A stretch of DNA of 64,000 nt. Source: Lutraria lutraria (lineage: Eukaryota > Mollusca > Bivalvia > Venerida > Mactridae). Under the pieces are notes generated by a model, which had not been told where the DNA came from, ran no database searches, and worked only from the letters and a program-made list of their open reading frames with translations. This document shows, piece by piece, positions 49,801 to 61,267 of this stretch. Each line of letters opens with the position of its first letter. Position 1 is the first letter of the stretch. Both the position numbers and the translations under genes were made by a program. The DNA is taken from the NCBI GenBank assembly GCA_964023205.1, contig OZ026835.1, positions 16,326,414-16,390,413 on the forward strand, in the 5' to 3' direction.

Positions 49801-52800
49801 CAAAGAAAATAAACCAATATCATTAACTTAAATTTATCCCGTATTTTACAACCAAATTACAATATTCAATAGATTACCAAACTGAATACATCAAAAGTTT
49901 AAGTGCATAAGAAAAGGGTAACATAAAGAACACAGCTTTAAAAACACTAATGCAACACTAAAGTCAGCTCTATGACAATTTGACAAATATTCAAACTGCT
50001 AATTAAATGCAAATTGATTTTTTCCCCATTACATTACGTAATTCACAGTTCAGACAAGTGAATAAATTTATGTATTAATTAAAGCATACTTACTTGGGAT
50101 AAAAGCGGACATTCCTTTTTGCCTTCCACTTCAATTGGAGGATTGTTAATTATTGTACATAAACACTGTGTAACATGCGTATGTAAGAAATTATTCCATA
50201 TATAATTAAAATACAAGTCCTGAAAAGATAAAGAGAAAATAAAGTTCAAAAGTAAAATAAATCAGTTGAAATCCTCAGAAAGTTATTATAATGCCATTAA
50301 AATTGGCCACATATAAAACTGCACCAACTAATCAGTGTCTTTTACAGATCTATGTTGTGTATAGTCATACAAATGCACCAATACAGCACAGAATTATAAA
50401 ATATAGAAAAAAAATTCAAATTATCAAATAAGCTGAAAAGACTAGAATTTAAGGTGAACTTACTATTAAAACACCTATGGTCCCCAATTCTGCTAGTTGT
50501 ACATTTATTGAAATTGTGTTTGTAAGAAGTAAGGAGGCAATAAGTCTACCAGTCTGTAATCTAGTGTTACCAAGAGGTGGAGTCAATGACCCAGCCGATG
50601 AAGGCATTACACAAAACCGTTGCTGAAAACAATAAATGAGTCTGATAAAAGAATTTTTCATAAACGCATAAACTGGAAATAAAAAAGGACATTAAAATAC
50701 TAAATTATTAAGCAGTTCACCAAATCAGACAATTAACTGTCAAAAAAGATCTGGTCCACATATTGTTTCTATGTAGGAAAATTTAGAATCAGTTAAACGA
50801 ATGTATTGTAAAAATTATAATCACTTGGCATTATCAACAAATAAACAGGATATTTGCTATATTTGATTATTGCTATAATTTGCAATCTTTCAACAACTAC
50901 TCATTCATCAATAAAATTTAATTACCCTTGGTGGTTCAACTAATATTTTGTGGAAATCTTTCAATCGAGGACAAATTGATGTGAGGACATTATTTACACC
51001 TAAAAACATCTGTTCTTGATCAACATTTGCCATCTGTTCAACAGAGTCTTCAGGCCTATAAATAAATATGGAATAATTTACATACAATCAGGTGATTAGT
51101 ACAACATATCTAAACATTACGCAAATGAATCTTTTTAAGAATTGAAAAAAATCTTGTTACACAGAATAGCTAGATGTTATGCAGTCACACTTTTTTTAAT
51201 GCAACACTTTATCATAATGCGCTTATCTGCTCTTTGTTATTTAAAATAACTGTCTATTTAGTATTAAGCAAATTATATCTTTTTTGTGGTCAATATTGAT
51301 CTGCACAGCATGTGTAAATATATGAACAAAGCATGCTGTGGTTATAAATTTTTCAGAGAAATATACAAATTTCCATGATTTTCACATAAACTAAGCCTTA
51401 TTAACATGTGATATTCTCCACATAAATAACTTTTTACTTCAAGTAACAAACAAAATGACCCAAATTAGAGTTCAGCTCATATATGTTTCATTATCTGTTT
51501 ATTGTATGAGTATGTCTGACAAAGATTCCTGACACCACAGATTAAAGTTGTGTCTAAGTTTTAAGTCTATTTAACAAGCAAGTTTTATAAAACTAAGCTA
51601 AAAAACATTTTTTTTAATCCATTCAAACTGATCACCAGTCTTTAATAAGACCTCTTCATTTTTTAAACAGCCATAACAATCAAGACTGTACATACAAAAA
51701 ACAAGAGGGCCAAGATGGCCCTATATCGCTCACATGACAATCACTGTTCACTCATTAAAACATTGTTTTGAACCAGTGACCTAGTTTTTGACCCCAGACG
51801 ACCTATGTTCGAATTTGTCTTACATATCATTAAGACAAACACACTGACTAGGTTTGGTGAAGATACGATCAAAATTTGACATCTACAGTGTTAATAAGGT
51901 TTTCCTAAGATTTTACCTTGTGACCTGGTTTTTGACCCTAGGTGACCCATATTTGAACTTGTCCTTAATATCATTAAGACAAACAGTCTGGCCAAGATCC
52001 AATCAAACCATGACATTTAGAGCTTTTACAAGATTTTTACCTAAGATTTGACCTTGTGACCCAGTTTTTGAACCCGGCTGACCCATGTTCATCCTTGACC
52101 CACATATCATTGAGGCAAACATTTTGACAAGGTTTGGTGAAGATCCAATTAAAACTGTGACATCTACAGTGTTAACAAAGTTTTCCTAAGATTTGACCTG
52201 GTGACCTAGTTATTGACCCCAGATGACCCATATTTATACTTGACCATTATATCATTAAAACAAACGATTTGACAAAGTTTGGTGAAGATCCAATAATAAC
52301 TGTGAAATCTACAGTGTTAACATGGTTTTTCATAAGATTTGACCTAGCGACCTAGTTTTTGACCCAAGATGACCCATGTTCGAACTCGTCCAAGATATTA
52401 TGAAGACAAACATTCTGACAAGGTTTCATGATCATCCAATCAAAACAGTGACTTCTAGAGTGTTCACAAGGTTTTCCAGCAATTTGCCCTAGTGACCTAA
52501 TTTTACTACAGAAATTACCCATTTTCAAACTTGACCTACATTATTAAAATAAACATTCTGACAAAGTTTCATGAAGATAAATTCAAAACAGTGATTTCTA
52601 AAGTGTTCACAAGGTTTTCCCTTATTTGGCCCAGGTGACCTAGTTTTTGACCCCAAATGGCCCAATATCGAACTCGTCCGAGATTTTGTTGATATTAACG
52701 TTCTGACCCAGTTTTGCTAAAATTGAGCCAAAAATGTGGCCCCTAGTGTGGTCACAACAAAAAGTTTGACGACGCACGATGCCAGACGCCGGACGGAGAG

Positions 52801-55800
52801 TGATCCTAATAGCTCACTTTGTCACTTTGTGACATGTGAGCTAAAAATACACTGATCTATTGCTCTAATACAAAATCTGAACAAGAGAATGCTGTTAATT
52901 ATAATTACCCTTGCTTTTTGAATTCTAACAATGTCTGTATCACTGATAAACCATTAACAATCACAGACTCATTTTTATCTTCATCATTCAACATGTTGTC
53001 TAATAATTTTGAAACATTTTCTTCCCTGAAATAAGAAGAATATAGTTGTGTCAAAGTTTTTGCAAAACACTAATATCATACCAATATTTATTATGTTCAC
53101 TACTATACTTTCTTGAGAAGTTCCTGAGAGTATAGACAGGACAATGACCATCAAAAAGGTCACTATAAAGACAAAGTATGCTGCTCGACATTCTAAACTT
53201 ACAGATTATCAGTAAGTAATGAGCATCAAATTTGTAACAACTTTAAAATTAACTGAAATAAATCCTGATGATCATAAATAATGATTAGCACTAAAGTCTT
53301 AAGATATATATATCAGTCTTTAAAAGGCAAAATTCTTACATGAACAGATACATACATTTCAACTGTTGTAAGTAAAGGGTCTGGATCAGCCCTTTCTTGT
53401 AACTGTATAACTTGTTCACGACCTAAACGAATAATATCACACAAACTCTGGGCAGCATTGCAGTTAATCTGTAAAAAATGAGACTTTTAACATCAATTTT
53501 CTTTAATTAAAAAACTAGATATGACCAACAAAAACAACCCAGATAAGGCTTTGCGTAAAAATCACTACACGATACAAAACCACCATTTCACAGAAAAAAG
53601 CTTATTTGGTCTGTTTATAGTAGATAATTTATGTAATAGATTAAGACTTATGAGACAGAGTCATTATTCCTCGTCGCTTAATTATCATTACCAAAAAAGG
53701 GAAGCATACAAATCAGGCTAAAACAAGTTCTCTGACCCAGAATTTTAGCACTGGGTAGGTAGGTAGGGATTTTTTTACTATATAACAATAACGGAAAAAA
53801 AATGCAAAAAAGAATTTAATTTATTTATAAAATTTGCTAGGATTTTCATGAGTAGGTAGGAACACTCCAAACAAACTTATTTTTATGTTCAGCCTTACAC
53901 TGTTTAAAAAGAGTTAAAGCAGATCTACATAAAAAGAAAGCAAGTTATATTGGTATGTAAATAAGAGGGAGATCAATTAAGATTTAAGACAATCTATGAA
54001 TTATTACGACAAAATATCACAGTTGGAAAACATAAATCAACAAGCCTCATAGACAACAAATGTTTGCTGGGAAACAGAAGATGCAGATAAGATTGCATAC
54101 AGCAAATCCAACATTCTTAAAGGATGGCCTTAGATGCATTATCGGTATGTTAATGCAATAACGAAAGTACCTACTACTTGTTAAAGCTATTAAGATTTTG
54201 ACTTTCACATTCTCCAATAAAATTATATCATAAAAGCTATGAAAAAAATGACAAACAAAGTCTGTCTGTTTTATCTTAAATAGAATTTAAAACTCAAAAA
54301 TTTCATCTTTCAGCTGTTATGTAATGTAAAACAAAATCAATTCTTTTCTATCACTGAGAGACCATCCAATTATTAAAGTATCCTTCACATTCACTTTATC
54401 CTTGGAAATTTGTAAGACTAAGTAATTATTCCAACATGAAAGCATTAAAAAGAATACAAAAAAGGAAATAAATGAACATTTCCATTAATTCAATTACAAA
54501 TAAAAGCAATAGAAAGAGAACTTGTCCACAAGTCAAAGAAATAAGTCCATTATTAATAGAATTTAACATGTTATCAATACAAGACCACAACTTAAGACAG
54601 CAGTTCTATACCATTTAGAATAGAACAAGTACTAAAGAGGGTAACAATTGAAAGAGTTTGAAAACAAATTGCACTATAATAGACAAGGAATGTGACTTTT
54701 TAAAACTGTTATAATCATTCTTCAATAAAAATTATCAATACCACCATCAGGCCTTTTTTATGTCATTTTAAATTTTGGATCCGGTATTCCAACTGTGTTC
54801 CCCAAATAAAGAGGTACAGTAAAACCCTGATTATCCGAAGTTGTCGGGACCAAAAAAATACTTCTGATAATTCGGGGTTTCGGATAATCCAGGTAAGGGA
54901 AATCTAGACAATTGTATGAAAATAAAGGGAGATCACTCCCATTTATATGGCGTCCATGTATAGATCTATAACAACAACTATATTAATGTGTTATAATTCA
55001 TATTTTATTTACGAAAAATACATTTTAAGATAAACATGTGTTTGTTTAGCGTAAAAATAAATGTCTTGAGTAGTTTGTACCATTATTAATTTGTCAAAGT
55101 CATGAGGATCCCAAAGTTTTTAATGTTATTTGCTTATTAAAGTGAAATTATGATGCAATTTATAAAATCAAGCGAAAAACAAAAGGTGAATGATCTAACT
55201 GAACTTGTCTGATTGATCAGAGTTAATTGTCGACTTCGGATCACAGGTGTGAAAATACGCGTTCGAACGATTGTGGGGACTTGCTTATCACTTCGGATAA
55301 CCCATGGTATTCGGATTATACGATTCGGATAATCGAGGTTTATTTACATTGAAATATGTAGAGGGAAATTCAGGACCGAAATTTCATTTCGAATAAGACC
55401 AGGTTTTCGATTATCCAAGTTTGGATAATCAGGGTTTTACTGTATATATTTTCCTGACAGAAAAATTTCTCCATAATAAAAAAATCATTCGAGATACTAC
55501 CGAAAGAATGTTAGTAAGTAGAATTTCCCCAATTTGGTGTTTCACTATGCTAATTTCCCCTATCAAAGGGACCTGATACATGTTCCCCCAAAAAAAACAA
55601 AAGGGCCAAGATTGCCCTATATCGCTCACCTGAGAACAACTACACTATAATTAATGACCAGGTAATATAGTTTCATCTTGTATAACCTGTTTTTCTACAT
55701 AAGATTTTTATCAAAATGAATTCACATTTCCATGAATACTGGATGCAGGTAAATGTACATTCTGTGTAAATATGATCATGATTAGTGAAGGAATGATGGT

Positions 55801-58800
55801 ACTACTCTTAATCAAGGGTCCATTAATCTTCAAATACTAGTTCAATTTCGCCCATAATCAAACTCATCAAAGACCTTTACCTTCAGGTCATACACATTCA
55901 CTGAAAATATTTTACTATTGGTGAAGAAATGAAGGCACTAGAGTGTAAAAAAGCTGAAATTTAGCAAATTTTCTATGCCAAGGGCCCATAACTCCTAAAG
56001 TCCTAGTCCGATTTTGCCTATGAACAAACTTGACCGAGATATTGTAGCCATGTACATTTAAAGATTGGTTAAGAGCTTTGGATACTAGAGTGTAAACAAA
56101 TTAATTTTGGGGGACAATGGATGCCAGACATTCATTGATCCTAAAAGCTCAGCTCAGGTATGCTAAAAAGGACTGACTATACAAGGACTTATCTGTTACT
56201 ATAAAACTTACATCTTCATCATAATCTTTGTGTATACAGTTGACTAGTTTCTGGACTATTTGTTTTTCGTTCAGCCACTGAAATAAAAAAAAATATTATA
56301 ACAGTAAACCAAGTATAACAAGAGTGCAAAATTTCACAAAATACGCCTGTCTTAAGGTTTGGGATACCATGAGTGGCAAATTATATATCTTTTTTAAAAT
56401 AAGCAACATATTTTAAATATGACTTGTAGCACAATTCACATTTTCATCAAAATCCAGACAGCCTTGTGATCTGAGAAATATAAACACTTCCAGCACATTT
56501 CATTTTTAGTCAATTATCAATGTATCATAGAGCATAACTGAAAGTGCCTGAGGCAATTATGCTGGTTATTGAACTTGAAGAATATCTTGTGCCCAGAAAT
56601 ATATTTACATAGTTTGGTGAAGATTGATTGGTAATTATGCTGAATGCTTAAAACGCACTTAATGACCCTGTGAAACAGTTTTTGACCCTAAATAATCCAT
56701 ATTGGAAGCTGACCTAGATGTCATGTAGATGCAACTTCTGACCAAGTTTGGTGAAGATCTGATGTATCTGAATAAGAGTCAGTATATCGTGTTGAATGTT
56801 GAAAATGTACTAAGTGACCCTTTGACCTAGTTTTTGACCCGACATAACCCATATTCGATCTTGACCTAGATATCATCTAGATGCAACTTCTGACCAAGTT
56901 TGGTATTTCGGATGAATACTATTTGAATTAGAGACCGGACAACATGTTCGATTGTTTAAAATGCATTTAGTGACCCTATGACCTAGTTTTTGACCCGACA
57001 TGACCCATATTCGAACTTGACCTAGATATCAACTTGATGCAACTTCTGACCAAGTTTGGTGAAGATCGGATGAATACTATTTGAATTAGAGACCGGACAA
57101 CATGTTCGATTGTTTAAAATGCATTTAGTGACCCTATGACCTAGTTTTTGACCCGGCATGACCCATATTAAACTTGACATCAACTAGATGCAACTACTGA
57201 CCAAGTTTGGTGAAGATCTGATGTACACTTTTTGAATTAGAGTCCGGACTATGTGCTGGACGCCGCCGCCGCCCACCATGGGGTTTCACATAATATGTCC
57301 CTTCTTTGACGGGCATGAACTATATTCATTTATATAATTTCAGGAAGTCTATGACATGATATGGATTTAAAATAATGACTATTTTATTCAACATAGCATA
57401 AACTTTATAACAAGCAAGCAATTTTAAATATTATAAAATATTATCCACAGATAAGTTGATACCTCAATCATGGCTCTCCTGACTTCTGGTGACTCTATGC
57501 AAGTGAGCAAACGTAACAATAAATCCATAATGGCAGAGGTCCCAATGTGTCTAAGAAGTGTACCTACAAAATCTTCCCTAGCCTTTAGAAAGTCCAAAAT
57601 CTGAAAATGAAAATTAAGCAAAATGATAGAGCTCTTTTTCCACCATAAGATGTAAGATTTCATAAAGCATTAACCTCAGCACATATTTATATTCATATAG
57701 TCTATTGATACACCATTGTCTGAAATCATTTATTTAAAATTGAATGTTAAAACATTTTTCGTACAGTTTAAATCAGCTTCCCTCATGCTATATTAATGGC
57801 ACTTGCAAAGTTCCATTAAGTTTTGTAGCGCTTGGTCCAGATATTGACAGAGCAATGTATGGCAAGTCATTTTCTTACAATACAGACAGGAGAATATCTG
57901 ACACTAAAATAGTCACATTTTAATGACCCAACGATAGAACTTTATTGATTGAATTTTTTTTTATATTTTGACAATAAGTAGTAAACTATGGAGCTGCAGT
58001 GTCGAAATAATGACAATGTGCTTATTACCATTTCACTTTTTCTAGTTATGAGGAGTCCCATTACTTTACTGAAAAAGCTTGCAAGAAGAGGGTTAAGTGT
58101 TTTGTCTGTATCTAAGAATGTGTACAGCTTCATGACAAGAGTATCACTACCAGCTAATGCATCATTGATCTGTGAAACATCTGACGTCAACAGCTCACAT
58201 GCTGTATTGGGATATCTGAGGATAAAAACCAATTACCAGTAAATTACATGTACCATGTTAATGTTGTCAATCCAATTGAGCAAAGAGCTTCAGATAGGCT
58301 TTTAGTGGTAATAATTATGTATAATTCTTTGAAACAAAAACAAAACACAGAGGTTTTTATATCCGATGGAACTTGTAGATCTATGTCAAAATGAGAAACT
58401 ACAAAATAGACATAGTAGAAGTTAAGAACAATGAAATAATTCCTACTTTGATCATGGTTACTGTTTAAATTTTTAAAATATTTTTATCCTAAAATGCCAG
58501 TTGGTTGACATACATTTGAGACCCTATTGTTCATGTAAGTACTTACTTGTACTTCATTTTCTCCTCGACATCATCAGCTGGTTCTTCAGTTATCAATCTC
58601 ACCAACTCTTCCATGTGCTCTGGCAGCACCAAGCTGTAAATCAAACAAGTAAACCATAATTAACATCAAGCAATATAACTAACTATATTATCTGTTAGAC
58701 AGTAATGACAATACTACTATACTACAAACACAACCAATAAACATCTTATGACAAAGGAAGTTAAAAATGCACAAAAGCTATCTTTTATTTAATCCTCAAA

Positions 58801-59872
58801 TCTTTTGAACATTTTATTATCCATAGTAAAAATGTTTTGAAAAGACTTACAAGTTAATAAGTTTTCTGTTTTGTGCTTTACATTCCTGAAGAATATCATC
58901 TTCATCCATAAGTTCATGTAAGGTAACATCCTGAAAATGTTTGATAAGTTTGAGCTAGTTAGTCAGTATTGGTTTTAATTTCAGTAAAATTATCACAATT
59001 TATACATGAGTAAAAATGAAATATTGCAAGAAAGAGGCAAATTTTGAGAATTATTAATATTCAAAATGGAAATGGAGAAAATGACTGTCATGGGGGAACA
59101 AGAGCTCTGCAAGCAATGTCTACGCTCATCTGTTCACTGCCTCAGTGAGATCTATCCACCTATGAATTTTCCCATTGCTACCTCTTAGTTTCTGAGTTAT
59201 GAGCAACATTAAAAGTGTTTGCAATATGGATGCAGATGCTGACGCTGCAGACAACCCAGTGATCACAATAACTTGACTTTTTCTTCGGAAACAGCGGACC
59301 TAAAAATAAGGCCTAATAAATTATATTCCAAGGGGAAGATGCTACCAGATTCACTTTCTGCCTGTATACATGTACAGATTTGTCGTCACTCAACATCAAA
59401 CAATCATATCACTATCCCAAATAGTCCAAATAGTCCTTTATCTTTAGTTAGGTTTGCAATTTCAGATAAAATATTTGGTTATCAATACATCTATTAATAG
59501 AATATGAAGTATTTCAAAACTGATAGGGATGAATTCGTAAAGAAATCATATCTTAATCAATTTAGTATAGAGTTTTTTTAATTCATGCTTACCAGAAATG
59601 AATAAATTCAGTGTTTTAAATCTAAAATCATGTTTAAATCTTACACAGATTCAGACATTCCACCAAATGTTACAACAACTTAATATAATGAAGTTATTAC
59701 ACAACTTTTCACAATTTATGCATATATAGTGATTAAGTGAAAGAAGGGCAAAAAATTGACACTTAATTTTCACAGGAACATTCAGAGTTTTAAATTCATG
59801 TTTCATACGTACCTCCTTGTCCAACAAGGTATCAATGTGGGATGTAGTCAGCAAATTAAACTTCCAGAACAT
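37878..59872 (-). CDS. PPP6R3: Protein phosphatase 6 regulatory subunit (SAPS family)
   Basis: Twenty-five coding exons (listed in the two block entries) sum to 3033 nt, 1010 aa, in phase from ATG at 59872 to TGA at 37878. The N-terminus [20 protein letters not shown] and the C-terminus VQNGPV are hallmarks of the family. Family knowledge: these proteins bind the PP6 catalytic subunit through the SAPS region and direct it to substrates in cell-cycle, DNA-damage and NF-kB-related control, mainly in the cytoplasm. Residues about 130-510 form the helical SAPS region; the remainder is acidic, Ser/Thr-rich and probably disordered. It is longer than human PPP6R3 (roughly 870 aa). Vertebrates have three paralogues and invertebrates usually one, so the symbol marks the closest ending rather than strict orthology. 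Many introns hold repeats. Confidence 0.95.
38386..38535. repeat. Repeat in PPP6R intron 24
   Basis: It contains GGGGATTTGATTTTGTGGAT and an inverted partner CCACGAAATTAAATCCCC about 25 bp apart, plus AATTTCGGATAATACAATTTTTC on the left (shown as one motif region, 38408-38430). This fits a small inverted-repeat transposon relic. Confidence 0.5.
38813..41422 (-). other. PPP6R intron 23
   Basis: A 2.6-kb intron between exons 23 and 24. It is strongly A-rich on the plus strand. No element ends or extra exons were recognised. Confidence 0.5.
43372..43373 (-). promoter_or_regulatory. GC 5' splice site (PPP6R intron 20)
   Basis: Exon 20 ends ATCAAAAG, followed by GCAAGT. Only this junction keeps the frame into exon 21 (AG plus T, then GAA GGA ACT GAA). 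A GT three bases further (CAA/GTTAGC) would give an immediate TGA in exon 21. AAG/GCAAGT is the usual form of rare GC-AG introns. Confidence 0.8.
45289..48175 (-). other. PPP6R intron 15
   Basis: A 2.9-kb intron with no recognised repeat family, exon or RNA gene. A short palindrome-poor, AT-rich composition runs throughout. Confidence 0.5.
49780..49801 (+). repeat. Poly-C run, 22 bases (PPP6R intron 11)
   Basis: Uninterrupted C on the plus strand (poly-G in the transcript). The exact length may be an assembly estimate. Confidence 0.95.
51701..52847 (+). mobile_element. Bivalve-type repeat element with internal ~150-bp tandem monomers (PPP6R intron 8)
   Basis: It opens ACAAGAGGGCCAAGATGGCC and CTATATCGCTCAC, and closes with GACGCACGATGCCAGACGCC, GGACGGAGAGTGATCCTAAT, AGCTCAC...GTGAGCTAAAAA. 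In between are about six degenerate monomers, each with 'GACCTAGTTTTTGACCC', 'GACAAACATTCTGACAAGG', 'TTTGGTGAAGATCCAAT' and 'TCTACAGTGTTAACA'. The same opening occurs at 55598. No protein is encoded. Confidence 0.8.
54817..55442. mobile_element. pogo/Tigger-like MITE, 626 bp, TA target duplication (PPP6R intron 6)
   Basis: The ends are CAGTAAAACCCTGATTATCC and its reverse complement, with TA at 54815-54816 and 55443-55444. Further internal copies of GGATAATC/GATTATCC near both ends (for example 54888, 55290, 55325, 55409) suggest repeated subterminal binding motifs. TA duplication with CAGT tips fits the Tc1/mariner-pogo group. No transposase remains. Confidence 0.85.
55598..56169 (+). mobile_element. 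Shorter element sharing the 'gggccaagat..ccctatatcgctcacctgag' end (PPP6R intron 6)
   Basis: It begins CAAAAGGGCCAAGATTGCCC, TATATCGCTCACCTGAG and ends GATGCCAGACATTC...GATCCTAAAAGCTCAGCTCAGGTATG. The ends match those of 51701-52847, including the GCCAGAC and GATCCTA blocks. The middle is different and lacks the long tandem array. Confidence 0.75.
56318..57318 (+). repeat. Element with ~160-bp tandem monomers (PPP6R intron 5)
   Basis: About four monomers lie between 56630 and 57260, each with 'GACCTAGTTTTTGACCC', 'GATGCAACTTCTGACCAAGT', 'TTGGTGAAGAT' and 'CATTTAGTGACCCTATGACC'. Two adjacent monomers (about 56905-57010 and 57061-57160) are almost identical, so the array expanded recently. It ends with GCCGCCGCCGCCCACCATGG and is bounded left by CAAGAGTGCAAAATTTCAC. 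Confidence 0.75.
59097..59275 (+). repeat. Dispersed repeat in PPP6R intron 1
   Basis: It contains ACAAGAGCTCTGCAAGCAAT, GTCTACGCTCATCTG and GATGCAGATGCTGACGCTG. The pattern 'acaagagctct...gctca' resembles other mollusc repeats in this gene, but no inverted end was found. Confidence 0.4.
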
Positions 59873-59896
59873 TGTGTCAGATATACTTTTTTATCA
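59813..59896 (-). promoter_or_regulatory. PPP6R3: PPP6R start exon with a 3' splice site in the 5' UTR
   Basis: The minus strand reads TCTATTTCAG ending at 59897, 24 nt before the ATG at 59872. This looks like an acceptor, so at least one non-coding first exon and the promoter should lie at higher coordinates, in or beyond the transposon cluster at 60-64 kb. No upstream first exon could be recognised. Confidence 0.5.
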
Positions 59897-60015
59897 CTGA
59901 AATAGATTTCTTTTTATTAAAGAATTATTTGAATGATGCATATGAACAGTAACAAGTTGACAATATCTAGTCAATGAAAATACACATAAATTGTACACTA
60001 TCTTTCATAGAACAA

Positions 60016-60493
60016 CAGGGCTCCAGATAAATATTTGGGCAAGGGGTATCCCTTGCATTCTTTAGCAGGGGGTATTTTACGCCTTATTTTTTACGGGGTA
60101 TTTCCATTTTTAAAGGGTATATCAATCATGGAACACTCTAAAGGTTATTCAATTATAAACACAAACACACACAATGACATACCTTTTAAATATACTTTGT
60201 TGTATTGTGTTCTTCTATATTTAATGTGTAAATCATTCTTATGAACTCATTTTGCAACCAGAGAAGAATGTACATGTAGCTTGTATACAACACCTTTGCC
60301 TTATTCAATATGTTCAATTAGATCACTTTAGTCATAGATACTACTTTTAATTTGATAGTTAAGCATTTTAATTGAGTAAAACGAGTACCCAGGATTTAAA
60401 GTGCGTATCGGTACGCTCTAGAAATATTTTTTATGCGTATTTCGGGAAAACTATTGCGTATTTATGCAAATACGCATCTTATCTGGAGCCCTG
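60016..60493. mobile_element. hAT-like MITE, 478 bp
   Basis: The ends are CAGGGCTCCAGATAA and its exact inverse. CAGGG tips are common in hAT elements. The flanks (tagaacaa and taacaaga) do not give a clean 8-bp duplication, so the exact insertion footprint is unclear. Near the right end are repeated GCGTAT/ATACGC motifs. No transposase is present. Confidence 0.65.
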
Positions 60494-60548
60494 TAACAAG
60501 AAAAACTATAACAAAACGAATTACAAGAAGCATTGTTTAGGTTTTTAT

Positions 60549-61012
60549 TAGGGCTGCAACGATTCGGGTACCCTACAGTTCGGTTCGATTTCGGATATAT
60601 AACCTTCTCGATTATTGAATATTCGATTCGGATATCTACTTCAATAGACTACATAAATTAACATAGGATTTGTTTAACCTTGCCCCAGTTTCACAAAAAA
60701 ATAAGACTATTCAAACTCTTTTTACTCAACTTATCTATCTTCCAAGTTCCATTGAGGTCAAACCCCTTGCGGGGACTTAGACCTAGCACGCGTCGACCAA
60801 CAAGAGAAATTAGTAAAAATTGGAAGGAAAGTAAAGATTTATTAAATCATACATTTCTATTGTTCTATTGTATGCAATTCAGAATGTCGTATAAGAAAAT
60901 GTTACAACGTTGGGCTAACAACAGTTTCCCACAATTGAAACAATTTACCAATTGTACACTTTGTTTGAAGACATCAGATTTCTATGTAAAAAACGCCCGA
61001 GTTCATTCTTGA
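60549..61012 (+). mobile_element. Left end of a transposon-like repeat ('agggctgcaacgattcg')
   Basis: The text AGGGCTGCAACGATTCGGGT followed by CGATTATTGAATATTCGATT is typical of a widespread animal repeat end. The matching right end is not in the window. A 110-codon plus-strand frame (60680-61012) starts MPQFHKKIRLFK; I recognise no transposase motif in it and do not call it a gene. Confidence 0.45.
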
Positions 61013-61267
61013 TTTTCTATTCAATTTTGTATCGTGAGGGCAGACCTTTTAAATTTTAATATGCCAAAAAATACATACAAATCATTCTGCTGCTACAAAA
61101 GAATTCTTTAAATACACAGTTTTGCAGTGCATTTATAACATACGACTAGTCTTCAACTCAAGATCTTTTCTCAAACGCAAAATCTCGCCACACATTCGAT
61201 TTTAGTGATAGTAATTCTTTTTTTTAAATTTTATAAGTTCATTAACATCACTATTGGTAGTAAATAC

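Larger units (their letters stand above)
49368..59872 (-). other. PPP6R3: PPP6R exons 1-12 (N-terminus and SAPS region)
   Basis: Exons in transcript order: 59813-59872, 58851-58930, 58547-58633, 58029-58215, 57463-57600, 56212-56277, 53356-53468, 52909-53025, 50926-51055, 50464-50622, 50094-50219, 49368-49432. All have AG acceptors and GT donors with matching phases. Diagnostic stretches are [91 protein letters not shown] and [18 protein letters not shown]. Each aligns by eye with the SAPS family without gaps. Confidence 0.93.

Noticed and set aside
57988..58242. Plus-strand open frame of 84 codons
   Set aside because: Antisense to PPP6R exon 4 (58029-58215), which is strongly conserved on the minus strand.
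60680..61012. 110-codon plus-strand frame
   Set aside because: It lies in a transposon-like repeat, shows no recognisable domain or transposase motif and has no splice or promoter support.
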